Assembly (NCBI RefSeq): GCF_006716425.1
Contig: NZ_VFOZ01000001.1
Location: forward strand, 6,634,001 to 6,698,000
Length of the DNA stretch: 64,000 bases
Direction: 5' to 3'
From: Actinoallomurus bryophytorum
GTDB taxonomy: Bacteria; Actinomycetota; Actinomycetes; Streptosporangiales; Streptosporangiaceae
The notes below the pieces were generated by a model, which had not been told where the DNA came from, made no database searches, and saw only the letters and a list, made by a program, of their open reading frames with translations. Positions 26,671 through 36,000 of this stretch are shown one piece after another; positions within the stretch are counted from its first letter, which is position 1; each line of letters begins with the position of its first letter. The position numbers and the translations under genes are program-made.

Positions 26671-26759
26671 CGTGACCACCTCCGACGCCAAGGTGCACCT
26701 GCGTCACCAATCGCGCAAAGTCCTTTGCGGAAAATGCAAAACGCGGGCACGGTGAACGT
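26671..26759. promoter_or_regulatory. Divergent operator with three GCAAA/TTTGC half sites
   Basis: The gap between the methyltransferase and XRE-cupin genes carries GCAAA (26715-26719), TTTGC (26724-26728) and GCAAA (26736-26740). The first pair forms the perfect dyad GCAAA-gtcc-TTTGC, and the second pair TTTGC-ggaaaat-GCAAA. Such nested half sites suit autoregulation by the XRE protein and control of the methyltransferase. The XRE mRNA may have almost no leader. Confidence 0.5.
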
Positions 26760-27374
26760 ATGAGTGACGACCTCGACGCGGTGCTGGCCGCGGTCGGGCC
26801 CCGGCTGCGCGAGTTGCGCCGTCGCCGCGGCGTCACCCTGACCGTCCTGTCGGAGACCACCGGCATTCCGATCAGCACGCTGTCCCGGCTGGAGTCCGGG
26901 CACCGCAAACCGGGGCTCGAACTCCTCCTGCCCCTGGCCAGGGCCTATCGCGTCCCGGTCGAGGAGCTGATCGGCGCTCCGGCCGATCTCGATCCCCGGG
27001 TGTATCCGCAGCCGTTCACCCGGAACGGCATGACCGTGGTGCCGCTGACGCGCAAACCCGGCGGACTGCAGGCGTTCAAGCACATCCTGCCCGCCGGCTT
27101 GACCGACGGTCGCGGACCCGACCCCCGCTCACACGAGGGCTACCACTGGCTGTACGTCCTGAGCGGACGCCTGCGCGTCGTACTCGGCGACAAGGACTTC
27201 ATCCTCACCGAGGGCGAAGTCGCCGAATTCGACACCCACCTCCCGCACTGGTTCGGCAACGCCGACGAACACCCCGTGGAATTCCTCAGCATCCTCGGCC
27301 CCCAGGGCGAACGCGTCCACATCAAAGCCCGCTACCGGCGCCGAGCGGCCGGCATCGAGGCGTCCGCCACATGA
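26760..27374 (+). CDS. XRE-family regulator with C-terminal cupin
   Basis: A 204-residue regulator. An XRE helix-turn-helix occupies about residues 13-68 (LRELRRRRGVTLTVLSETTGIPISTLSRLESG), followed by a cupin_2 barrel (about 118-190) with HEGYHWLYVLSGRLRVVLGD and LPHWFGN; the His residues could bind metal or ligand. This class senses small molecules through the cupin. The 3' end overlaps the convergent phosphoesterase gene by 43 bp. The likely target is the divergent methyltransferase plus itself. Confidence 0.9.
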   Translation: MSDDLDAVLAAVGPRLRELRRRRGVTLTVLSETTGIPISTLSRLESGHRKPGLELLLPLARAYRVPVEELIGAPADLDPRVYPQPFTRNGMTVVPLTRKPGGLQAFKHILPAGLTDGRGPDPRSHEGYHWLYVLSGRLRVVLGDKDFILTEGEVAEFDTHLPHWFGNADEHPVEFLSILGPQGERVHIKARYRRRAAGIEASAT

Positions 27375-28126
27375 TCACGGCTTGCTCTAGGGGGTTCCTC
27401 GTCTTTCGGGGTGAAGGCTTCGAGGGCCTCGAGGTCGCCGTACCGGTGGAGCACGTACTCGTCGGCCCACGCGGCCGCGCGGTGCCAGGGGCCGCGTGCG
27501 AGCCGGCGGGCGGCGGCCTCCGTGTCGTAGGAGGTGCGCCGTAGTTCGACACCCGGGCCGAGCAGTGCCCATGCGGCGCCGTCGTGTCCGTACGGCATGC
27601 CCACGCTGCCCGGGTTGACGATCCGCCGTCGGTCGAAGAGCCGGTCGAAGGGCATGTGGGTATGGCCGAGCACCACCGCGTCGGCGGTGACCCCCTCCAG
27701 GACCGCCGCGTAGCGGGCAGGAGGGCTGTCGACCAGCAGCATCTCGTCGTCGCGGCGGGGAGTGGCGTGGCAGAACAGGACCGATCCCAGCCCGTCGATC
27801 TCGAGGGTCACGGTCAGGGGCAGATCGGCGATCAGGGCGCGTTCGGCGGGTCCGAGCAGCCGGCCCTGCTCGAGGCTGTCCTCGTGGGCGGTGGGATCGG
27901 AGACCTCGTCGAAGCCGGCGACCATCTCCCGTTCACCGTTGCCGTGCACCCAGACGGCGCGTTCGCCCAGTTCCGCGAGGCGGGCCAGGGTCTCGCCGGG
28001 GAGAGGACCGCCGGCGATGTCGCCGTTCAGCACGATCCGGTCGACCGACAGGCGTTCGACCTCGTCCAGCACCGCTTCCAGCGCCGGCAGATTGCCGTGG
28101 ACATCGGCCAGTACCGCGACTCGCAT
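27332..28126 (-). CDS. Calcineurin-like metallophosphoesterase (YfcE/DevT-type)
   Basis: A 264-residue phosphoesterase with all metal motifs: DVHGN near the start, NGDIAGG, HGNGERE in place of GNH(E/D), FCHATP and GHTHMPF. It resembles the family containing diadenosine tetraphosphatase-like and YfcE phosphodiesterases. ATG 28126 follows GGGAGG. It lies 36 bp after the PucR gene on the same strand and its 3' end overlaps the convergent XRE-cupin gene by 43 bp. Confidence 0.88.
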   Translation of the reverse strand: MRVAVLADVHGNLPALEAVLDEVERLSVDRIVLNGDIAGGPLPGETLARLAELGERAVWVHGNGEREMVAGFDEVSDPTAHEDSLEQGRLLGPAERALIADLPLTVTLEIDGLGSVLFCHATPRRDDEMLLVDSPPARYAAVLEGVTADAVVLGHTHMPFDRLFDRRRIVNPGSVGMPYGHDGAAWALLGPGVELRRTSYDTEAAARRLARGPWHRAAAWADEYVLHRYGDLEALEAFTPKDEEPPRASRDHVADASMPAARRR

Positions 28127-28162
28127 CGCTGCCTCCCACTGTTCGCCTGTTGCCACCGCTGA

Positions 28163-29851
28163 TCATCCCGCGGGCGGCTCGGGGCGGGAGGGCCGATGGG
28201 GGTGTGGTGTGACGACGCGGAGTTGCAGCATCGCGGCGAAGCGTGCCTCCGGGTCCGTCAGGTCGATGGCGCCGACCTCGGCGAGGCGGCGCAGCCGGTA
28301 GCGGAAGGTGTTCGGGTGGACGTGCATGGCCGCGGCCGCCGCCGGGACGTCGCCGAACGCGTCCAGCCATGCCCGGAGCGTCGGGATCAGCTTGGCGTTG
28401 TGCCGCTCGTCGTAGGCGAGCAGCCGCGCGACCGGCCCGGTGGGACGGTCGCCGCGCGCCGCGACCAGATCGCGCAGCTCCAGCAGCAGCGCCTCGACGT
28501 GGACATCGGCCAGCCGAGCGACGCGGCGGCCTCCTCCGGTGCCCGCCCGGAGTACTCGCAGGGCGCGGTCGGCGCTGGCGCGGGCGCCGGACAGGCCGGC
28601 CGTGTCACGCGCCACCGGGCCGACGCCCACCACCGCGCGGGTACGGTCGCCGACGCGGTCGAGGAAGTCGGCGGCGATGTGGACCGCCCGCCGCTCACCG
28701 TCGTCGGCACGGATCACGGGCACCAGCCCGTAGACCACGTCGCCGACGAGCGCGGCGGCGCAGCGCGGGTGCACCGCGCTGAGATGCATCGCCAGGCCGT
28801 CGCACAGCCGCTGGCGTTCGGTGGCCCGGCCCGTGTCGGTGCCGATCGACCGCTCGGCCTGCGCGGACTCCGGCGTCGCGAGGGCCAGCACGACGACCGG
28901 CTGGTCGGCCAGGCCCAGGCGGTTGAGGGCCTCGCGAGCCCCGGCTCCGCCTTCCAGCGCCGTGCTCAGGAGGTCGGTTCGCAGCCGGCGTTCGACGTCC
29001 GCGCCGGCCCGGATGCGCAGCATGTGCAGCGCCACGAGCCGGCTGGCGTCGGAGAGCGCACGGGTACGGTCGGCGCTGAGCGGTTCGCGGACGGCGGCCC
29101 AGATCGAGCCGAGCACCTCGTCGCCGGCACGCACGGCCATCGCGACGCGCGGGACGCAGAAGCCGTCCAGCCCGCCTGTCGGCGGCTCGACGTACACCGG
29201 CCGGTCGCTGCGGTACAGGTCGCGGAACACCCCGCGTTCGGTGATCAGCCGGGCGTAGCGCTCGGGCACCCGGCGGCCGAGGATCGTTTCCACGCGGGAG
29301 GGGTCGGCCTCGTCCTGGCGGCCGGAGAAGGCCAGCACGCGCGAACCCCGGTCCTCGATGGTCACCGGCGCGTCGAGGAGGGCGGCGACCGCGTTGGCGA
29401 GGGCGAACAGGTCACCGGACGGGATCCCGCCCAGGGTCTCGGGCCCGGCGTCCCCGACGTCGCCCTCGGCGAGCAGCGAACGCAGGATCGCGGCGAGCTG
29501 CGCCCAGGAGGCGCCGCGCGTCAGCCCGAGGAGGGCCACGCCGGTCTCCGCGGCCGCCGCCGCCAGCTCGGCGGACGGCGGGATCGGCGCCCGGAGCACG
29601 AGCCCGGCGGCCTCGTGCCGGCCGAGCGTGCGCAGCAGCCGCGTGATCTCCTCCGGGTCGTGCAGGCCGACGCCCAGGACCAGCGCGTGCTGCGGCAGGA
29701 CCGGCTCCTCGAGCGGGTCGTGGATGGCGACACCGCCGATGTCGCCGGTCTGGTCCGCGTCACCGTGGACGAGTTCCAGCAGGGTCGTGCCGAGATCGTC
29801 CAGCACTCGGCCGAGGCTGGCGTGGGGCCGTGAGGTCATCGTGATGGGCAC
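28163..29851 (-). CDS. PucR-family transcriptional regulator
   Basis: A 562-residue regulator. The N-terminal part (about 1-130) is PucR-like; a CdaR/GAF-like section with VTIEDRGSRVLAFSG follows; a GGDEF-like domain lies around 320-450; the C-terminal PucR helix-turn-helix is LRAWLDAFGDVPAAAAAMHVHPNTFRYRLRRL. PucR/CdaR proteins activate purine, amino acid or aromatic catabolic genes on ligand binding. GTG 29851 and ATG 29839 are both open. It sits 54 bp after the racemase gene at the end of operon B and is its best candidate regulator. Confidence 0.88.
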   Translation of the reverse strand: MPITMTSRPHASLGRVLDDLGTTLLELVHGDADQTGDIGGVAIHDPLEEPVLPQHALVLGVGLHDPEEITRLLRTLGRHEAAGLVLRAPIPPSAELAAAAAETGVALLGLTRGASWAQLAAILRSLLAEGDVGDAGPETLGGIPSGDLFALANAVAALLDAPVTIEDRGSRVLAFSGRQDEADPSRVETILGRRVPERYARLITERGVFRDLYRSDRPVYVEPPTGGLDGFCVPRVAMAVRAGDEVLGSIWAAVREPLSADRTRALSDASRLVALHMLRIRAGADVERRLRTDLLSTALEGGAGAREALNRLGLADQPVVVLALATPESAQAERSIGTDTGRATERQRLCDGLAMHLSAVHPRCAAALVGDVVYGLVPVIRADDGERRAVHIAADFLDRVGDRTRAVVGVGPVARDTAGLSGARASADRALRVLRAGTGGGRRVARLADVHVEALLLELRDLVAARGDRPTGPVARLLAYDERHNAKLIPTLRAWLDAFGDVPAAAAAMHVHPNTFRYRLRRLAEVGAIDLTDPEARFAAMLQLRVVTPHPHRPSRPEPPAG

Positions 29852-29905
29852 CGCCTGGGGCCGGGGCGCCCAGCGTAGTGCGGCGACGCCCAGGTCATCC
29901 AGGGC

Positions 29906-31012
29906 TCACAGCGGAATCCAGCGGGTGCTGGTCGTGACCGCCTCCAGCTCGTCGGGAAGCGGTGTGACGCCGATGCCGGGCGCCGTCGGCACCGGGAGGT
30001 GACCGTCCTCCAGGACGAACGGCGCGGTGACGTCCGTACGGTAGTAACGGTCCGAGGCGGACGTGTCGCCGGGCAGGGTGAAGCCGGGCAGCGCGGCCAG
30101 CGCGACGTTCGCCGCCCGGCCCAGCCCGGTCTCGAGCATCCCGCCGCACCACACCGGCACGCCGTTCGCGGCGCAGACGTCGTGTACGCGGCGCGCCTCG
30201 AGGTAGCCGCCGACGCGTCCCGGCTTGACGTTGACGATCGCGCACGCGCCGAGCCGGATCGCGTCGGCGGCGGCGCGGGCCGAGGTGATGGACTCGTCCA
30301 GGCAGATCGGCGTGCCGATGACCTGGGCGATGTCGGCGTGGCCGAGAACGTCGTCCTCGTCGAGGGGCTGTTCGATCAGCAGCAGGCCGAACGGGTCCAG
30401 CCGGGCGAGATGACGCGCGTCGGCCCGCGTGTACGCGGCGTTCGCGTCGACCTGCAGCAGCACGTCGTCGCCGAAGCGCTCGCGTACCGCGCGCACCGGC
30501 TCGATGTCCCACCCCGGCTCGATCTTCAGCTTGATCCGGACGTAGCCCGCGTCGAGATAGCCCTCGACGGCGTCGAGGAGCTCGCCGATCGAGGCCATGA
30601 TGCCCACCGAGACCCCGCACGGCACCCGGTCACGTACGGCGCCGAGCTCACGCGCCATCGGCCGGCCCTGGGCGCGCAGCTCGGCGTCCAGCACGCCCAT
30701 CTCGAGCGCCGCCTTGGCCATCCGGTGTCCCTTGAACCGCTCCAGCGCGGGGGCGACCGCGCCGGCGTCCAGGCGGTCGTGCGCCGCGAGGGCGGGGATG
30801 AGAAAGCGGCTCAGCACGTCCGCCGCGGCGTCGGCGTACTCGGAGGAGTACAGCGGGTCGGACATCGCCACGCACTCCCCCCAGCCCTCCGCGTCCCCGG
30901 CGACGACGCGCAGCAGCAGGACCTCCCGCCACGTCGTGGTCCCGAAGGAGGTACGGAACGGCGCCACGAGTGGCATGCGGATATGGCGCAGCTCCACGCC
31001 GGTGAGTTTCAT
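29906..31012 (-). CDS. N-succinylamino acid racemase / o-succinylbenzoate synthase-type enzyme
   Basis: A 368-residue enolase-superfamily enzyme. Catalytic residues coincide in number with the Amycolatopsis NSAR/OSBS enzyme: Lys161 and Lys163 (RIKLKI), metal ligands Asp189, Glu214 and Asp239, and Lys263 in NVKPGRVGG. It racemises N-succinyl (or N-acyl) amino acids by proton transfer. The GNAT gene overlaps it (ATGA) and an M20 deacylase is next, so racemisation rather than menaquinone synthesis is its likely role; no men genes are near. Third member of the D-to-L conversion trio. Confidence 0.9.
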   Translation of the reverse strand: MKLTGVELRHIRMPLVAPFRTSFGTTTWREVLLLRVVAGDAEGWGECVAMSDPLYSSEYADAAADVLSRFLIPALAAHDRLDAGAVAPALERFKGHRMAKAALEMGVLDAELRAQGRPMARELGAVRDRVPCGVSVGIMASIGELLDAVEGYLDAGYVRIKLKIEPGWDIEPVRAVRERFGDDVLLQVDANAAYTRADARHLARLDPFGLLLIEQPLDEDDVLGHADIAQVIGTPICLDESITSARAAADAIRLGACAIVNVKPGRVGGYLEARRVHDVCAANGVPVWCGGMLETGLGRAANVALAALPGFTLPGDTSASDRYYRTDVTAPFVLEDGHLPVPTAPGIGVTPLPDELEAVTTSTRWIPL

Positions 31013-31935
31013 CCGAGATCCTCCGTCGTGTCGCGTCTGAGGACGTACCAGCCGGACCTGTCGAACCCGGCGAGGTACGCGCCGTCGGCCATCGATGTCG
31101 TGAGGACGTCACGTACCACGCGGCGCCACTCCCTGCCCAGCCCGGGATCGGCCGCGCGCAGCGACGCGATGTCCGGCGGCACGGCCACCAGCAGCGTCCG
31201 GCCCTCCAGCACGCCGGGTACCGGCGATCCGTCCGGGGAACAGGCGACCGCGACCACCGCTCCGCGCGCCCGTTCGGACTCCGCGTCGCACGTCCGTACC
31301 GTGCCGGCGCACGCCGCCGTCACCTCCGGAGCGTTCAGCGCCCAGCGGACGAGCAGCCGGTCGGTGTCGTCGTCGCCGTTGATGCCATCGTTCATGCCGC
31401 CGTAGAAGTTCGGCAGGTACTCCGCGGCCGTGGCGGCGAGCTTGCCCAGGTTGAAGTAGGCGTTGCGGCTGACGAGGGGGTCGAACGTCCACGCGATCTC
31501 CGAGACCCCGCGGAGCATCGCCCAGGCGCGCTGGTGCAGCTTGAGGGCGAAGCCGACATGGCGGCCGGCGGCGGCCGAAGACACCCCGGCGACGTGGCTG
31601 TGCATCGCCTCGTCGGCGGGCGGGCGGAAGAACCCGACACAGGCGCCGACGAGCCGTGGTCCCTCGAACGCGCCGGTGACGTAGTTGCCGGCCTTGGCCA
31701 AGGCGCGCAGCAGCTCGGTCGTCACCGGCGGGTTCGCCGGATCGGGCCGCCAGATCCCGTCGTACAGGCGGTACACCGCCTCGAGGTCGCCGAGTTCGGT
31801 GATCTCGCGGATGTGGACGCCCGCCGCACGCGCGGCGCGGCCGGCGGCCTCCACCGCGGCGCCGGTGCCCGGATCGGCGCCGATGAGAGGACCCATGAGA
31901 CGCTCCCCGCTCGTGATCTCATCAGGGACGGTCAT
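31009..31935 (-). CDS. GNAT-type acyltransferase, probable D-amino acid N-succinyltransferase
   Basis: A 308-residue protein related to the GNAT acyltransferases that accompany NSAR genes (COG3375-type). It has an N-terminal GNAT-like part (IREITELGDLEAVYRLYDGIW ... ITGAFEGPRLVGACVGFF) with SHVAGVSSAAAGRHVGFALKLHQRAWAM. In Geobacillus kaustophilus the homologous operon partner succinylates D-amino acids using succinyl-CoA. Both ends overlap its neighbours by 4 bp (ATGA), so the trio is co-translated. Acyl donor and amino acid range are inferred. Confidence 0.82.
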   Translation of the reverse strand: MTVPDEITSGERLMGPLIGADPGTGAAVEAAGRAARAAGVHIREITELGDLEAVYRLYDGIWRPDPANPPVTTELLRALAKAGNYVTGAFEGPRLVGACVGFFRPPADEAMHSHVAGVSSAAAGRHVGFALKLHQRAWAMLRGVSEIAWTFDPLVSRNAYFNLGKLAATAAEYLPNFYGGMNDGINGDDDTDRLLVRWALNAPEVTAACAGTVRTCDAESERARGAVVAVACSPDGSPVPGVLEGRTLLVAVPPDIASLRAADPGLGREWRRVVRDVLTTSMADGAYLAGFDRSGWYVLRRDTTEDLG

Positions 31936-33089
31936 GACCGGAGCTCCCCGGAGGCGGCACGCGCCTCGTCTAGCAGCCCGGTCACGAGCGCCGCGACCAG
32001 CGCGGCGCGCCCCGGCAGTTCGGCGACCAGCACATGCTCGTCCTCGGCGTGGGCGCCGCCGCCCACCGCACCGAGCCCGTCGAGCGTCGGCGTGCCGGCG
32101 CCGGCGGTGAAGTTGCCGTCCGACCCTCCGCCCACCGCGGCGCGGCGCGGCGGCGGCAGCCCCAGATCGGCGGAGACGGCCACGGCGCGCGCGAACAGCC
32201 GCTCCGACGCCTCGGCCGCCAGCGGCGGGCGGTTCGGGCCACCGGTGATCTCCAGGCGCGCGCCGTCCAGTGCCGGCCGCAGCGCGCGCATCGCGGCGTC
32301 GACCCGGTCCTGCTCGGCGGCGTCGCGGACGCGGACGTCCACGGCCAGCCGGCCGGCGGCGGGCACGGTGTTGGTCGTGACACCTGAGGACATCAGTGTC
32401 GGCGTCACGGTCGTGCCCCGCCCCGGGGCGGCGAGGGCGCTCACGGCCAGCACCTGGTGCGCCAGCTCGACGGTGGCGTTGACGCCGCGTTCCGGCTCCA
32501 GGCCGGCGTGCGCGGCCCGGCCCGCGACGCCCACCCCGTACAGCGAGACGCCCTTGCGTTCGGTCTTGAGCGCGCCGCCGTCCGCGGACGCCTCGAGCAC
32601 CAGCGCCGCGACGGGACCGGCCGCCTCGGCCTCGATGAGCGCGCGAGAGCTGGGCGAGCCGATCTCCTCATCGGCGGTGACCAGGATCGTCACGCCGGAA
32701 GGGTCGGGGAGCCGTGCCGCGGCGTGCATCGCCAGCACGAGGCCGGCCTTCATGTCGAAGCAGCCCGGGCCGCGCAGCACACCGCCCTCGACCGCGTACG
32801 GGCGGGTCACCAGCGTGCCGAGCGGCCAGACCGTGTCGTGGTGACCGAGCAGCAGTACGCGTGACGGCCCGTCCCCGAGACGCCAGCGCAGGTGCGTACG
32901 GCCCTCCAGGACGATGCGTTCGGGGGCGGCGCCGAGCCGTCGCGCGCCGACGCGTGCCACGGCCTCGGCGCTCTTGGCGACGGCGGACAGGTCGTCGGAC
33001 GGCGACTCGCACGTCACCAGCGCCTCGATGTCGGCGAGCATCTCCGGCAGCGCGGCGGTCATGTGGGCGGGGAGAGTCGAGAGGTCCAC
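31932..33089 (-). CDS. M20 family deacylase, probable N-succinyl-L-amino acid hydrolase
   Basis: A 385-residue M20 hydrolase. His83 and Asp85 in GHHDTVWP, Asp112 in FDMKAG, and Glu141-Glu142 in TADEEIGS give the two-metal site; GAHAEDEH near the end supplies the last His. Its shorter N-terminus and RAAHAG lid motif match CPG2/desuccinylase-type M20 enzymes more than the CNDP-type one in operon A. In the known D-to-L pathway this step removes succinate from the L-isomer. GTG start 1 bp after the upstream stop. Confidence 0.9.
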   Translation of the reverse strand: MDLSTLPAHMTAALPEMLADIEALVTCESPSDDLSAVAKSAEAVARVGARRLGAAPERIVLEGRTHLRWRLGDGPSRVLLLGHHDTVWPLGTLVTRPYAVEGGVLRGPGCFDMKAGLVLAMHAAARLPDPSGVTILVTADEEIGSPSSRALIEAEAAGPVAALVLEASADGGALKTERKGVSLYGVGVAGRAAHAGLEPERGVNATVELAHQVLAVSALAAPGRGTTVTPTLMSSGVTTNTVPAAGRLAVDVRVRDAAEQDRVDAAMRALRPALDGARLEITGGPNRPPLAAEASERLFARAVAVSADLGLPPPRRAAVGGGSDGNFTAGAGTPTLDGLGAVGGGAHAEDEHVLVAELPGRAALVAALVTGLLDEARAASGELRS

Positions 33090-33090
33090 C

Positions 33091-36000
33091 TCAGTCCACC
33101 TTCGGAGTGGCGCGCGCGCCGAAGTGCAGGTATCGCTCGCCCGTCGGCAGGCTGTAGAACGTCATCGGCACCCAGGTCCGCAGCTCCGCCTCGTGGACGA
33201 CGTACAGGTTCTCCTCGATGGGCACCATCGCGTACTCCTCCGTCGTCTCGGCCACCAGCTCGGCCAGCGGCCCGGTGATCGTGGTCCGCAGCCGCGGGCC
33301 GTCCTCGCCGTCGCGTACCTCCATCCGTACACTCGCCCGCTCGTACGTCCCCACGTGGGGCCGCACGTCCACAGTCACCGGAGTGGCCGGAGGGCCGAGC
33401 GGGGGAGGAATCGCGATGTCGGCGAGCTCGGCGAAGATCTCGCGGTACAGGTCCTCGAACAGCCCGTGCGTGTTGCCGCCGTTGGTGAGCAGGGTGACCG
33501 CCAGCCCCTCGTCGGCGAACAGGCGCAGGTAGGCGGACTGCCCCAGCGTGTTCCCGTCGTGCCCGAAGAGCCGGCGGCCGTCCCAGCCGAGCCGGAACCA
33601 GCCGAGGCCCCATGAGTCGCCGAGGATGTGCTTGTCCGGCAGTTCGACCTGGTGTTCCGTCATCGCCGTGGCGCTCGACTCGGCGAGTATCCGGGTGCCG
33701 TCCGCGGCGACGCCGCCGGCCAGGTGCATCCGCGCGAAGGCGAGCACGTCGGCGGCGGTCGCGCTGATCAGCCCGGCGGGCCCGGCCGACCGTGCCAGCC
33801 CCCAGACCGGCGCGCGTACCGGCTCGGCGCCGCCGACGGTCACGTGCCCGACGGCGGCCCGGTGCAGGAGCGCCTCCTCCGGCAGCGTCACGGTGCGTTC
33901 CAGTCCGAGCGGTACGAAGAGCCGCTGCCGCATGGCCTCGTCCCACGTGCCGCCGGTCAGCTTCTCGATGACCCGCCCGACCAGGGAGAAACCGGCGTTG
34001 CAGTAGGACCAGGTGGCGTCCAGCGGATGGTTCTGTGCCACGTCGGCGAGCAGCGCCACGTACTTCTCGAGGCAGTCGTCTCCGCGCCCCGTGTCGGTGA
34101 AGACGTCGCCGTCGATGCCGCTCGTGTGCGTGAGCAGATGGCGCAGCGTCACCCGCTTGGCGACGTCCGGATCGGACAGCCGCAGCTCGGGGAGCACCTC
34201 GGCGACCGGGGCGTCGAGGTCGAGCAGCCCCTCGTCGACGAGTTGCATGGCGACCGTCGTGGTCCAGACCTTGGAGATCGAGCCGATCTGGAAGACCGAG
34301 TCGGTGGTCGTCTCGACGCCGGTGTCCTTGTTCAGGACGCCGTACGCCGCCTCGACCACCTCGTCCTCTCCGTCCGTGCCCATCCGCATGATGCCCAGCG
34401 TGGCACCGGGTACGCGATGCCGCTCGGCGATCGCGGCCAGGCGGCGCCGCCAGTGCGCGGCGTCGAGGCGGGGACGGCCGGGACGTGAGCCGCCGGCGGC
34501 GTACTGCTCCACCCAGTCGACGACGCGGCGGTTGAAGTCGAGCCGGTGCGAGGGCCGCCCGTCGAGGATGAACAGGTGCGAGGCCTCCGGGTAGAGGACG
34601 AGCCGGGTCGGTACTCCGCGCTCGCGCAGCGCCGTGTGCCACTGCTGGGCCTGGCCGACGGGGCAGCGCAGGTCGGCGGCGCCGTGCACGACCAGGGTCG
34701 GCGTCCTCACCTGGCCGACCCGGGTCAGCGGCGACATCGCCGCGTACCGGTCCGGAGCGGACCACGGCGTGCCGTGGAGCTCGTACTCGCTGATGAGGTG
34801 CCCGTCGTCGGAGGCGCCGCCCATGCTGACCAGGTCGCTGACCACACCGCCGGCCACCGCCGCCGCGAACCGGTCGTCCTGGGCGGTGAGGAAGCAGGTC
34901 ATGTACCCGCCGTAGCTGTAGCCGGTGACGGCCAGCCGGGCAGGGTCGGCGATCCCCGCCGCGACGAGGTCGTCGATCGGCTCGAGGAAGTCCTTCGCGT
35001 CGGCCTCGCCCCACGCGCCGAGCGCGGCGTTCCAGAACGCCTCGCCGTACCCGTCGCTGCCGCGCGGGTTCAGCAGCAGGATCGCCCAGCCGCGCGCGGC
35101 GAGCTCCCGGTGGTAGAGGTGCGCCTCGTCGGCGGCGCCGTTCCAGGCGTTGTGCGGCCCGCCGTGGATGTCCAGGAGCAGCGGCCGCGGCCCCTCCACG
35201 GACTCGTCGCGGATGAGCCAGCCCTGGACGGCGGTGCCGTCGGAGACGGTGAACTCCCACTCCTCGCGCGGGAACAGGTCGACGCCGGCCAGGCCCCCGG
35301 CTCCGTGCTCGGTGCGTACGGTCTCGGTGCCCGTCGTGAGGTCCAGGGTGACGATCTCGCCGAAGGAGGTGGGCGTGGCCAGCACGGCGACGGCCACCTC
35401 ACCCGCCACCGACAGGCCGAGGACGCTGCGGCCGGCACCGCCCAGGAGCGTGCGCGGCGTGCCGCCGTCGGCGGGCACCGCGTACAGGTGGGTGCAGCCA
35501 CGCTCGCGCGCGCAGAACAGCACCGTACGGCCGCCGTCGGCGAGCTGGGGCAGGGCGCCGGGATAGCCCGGCCCGCCCGGCATCACGTTGCGGTCGAGCG
35601 TTTCGGTGAGGTCCGCGGGCGCACCGCCGTCCAGCGGGACGCGCAGGAGGCGTGCGTGCCCCACCGGTGCGCCGGCCATGCCCGCGACGAGGAGCGCCGA
35701 CCCGTCCGCGGTCCACAGAGCGGTGCCCGCGAAGCCTTCGGCCAGGCCGGCCGGCTCCGGCCTCGCGTGCTCGCCGGTCACGTCGAGGACGTGGACGGGC
35801 ATGCGGGCCCGCAGGTCCGCGTCCGGTGCCGTCGGCGCACCGAACGCCAGCCGCGCCGAGTCCGGTGACCAGGCCGGATCGCCGGCGTGCCAGTCGCCCT
35901 CGGTGACCTGGCGGCACCGCCTCGTGTCCAGGTCGAGCACGTGGAGGTGCTTGCGCACCGCGCCCAGCAGGCCCGCGCCGTCGGCCTGGTAGTCGAGCCG

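Noticed and set aside
33091-34450. A beta-lactamase resistance gene
   Set aside because: The domain is fused to a cytoplasmic S9 peptidase with no signal peptide, and HDGN replaces KTG, so antibiotic resistance is unlikely.
33059-35260. Open frame of about 730 codons on the - strand overlapping the S9 fusion
   Set aside because: Same-strand shifted frame inside the S9/beta-lactamase gene; the real frame has complete active sites for two families.
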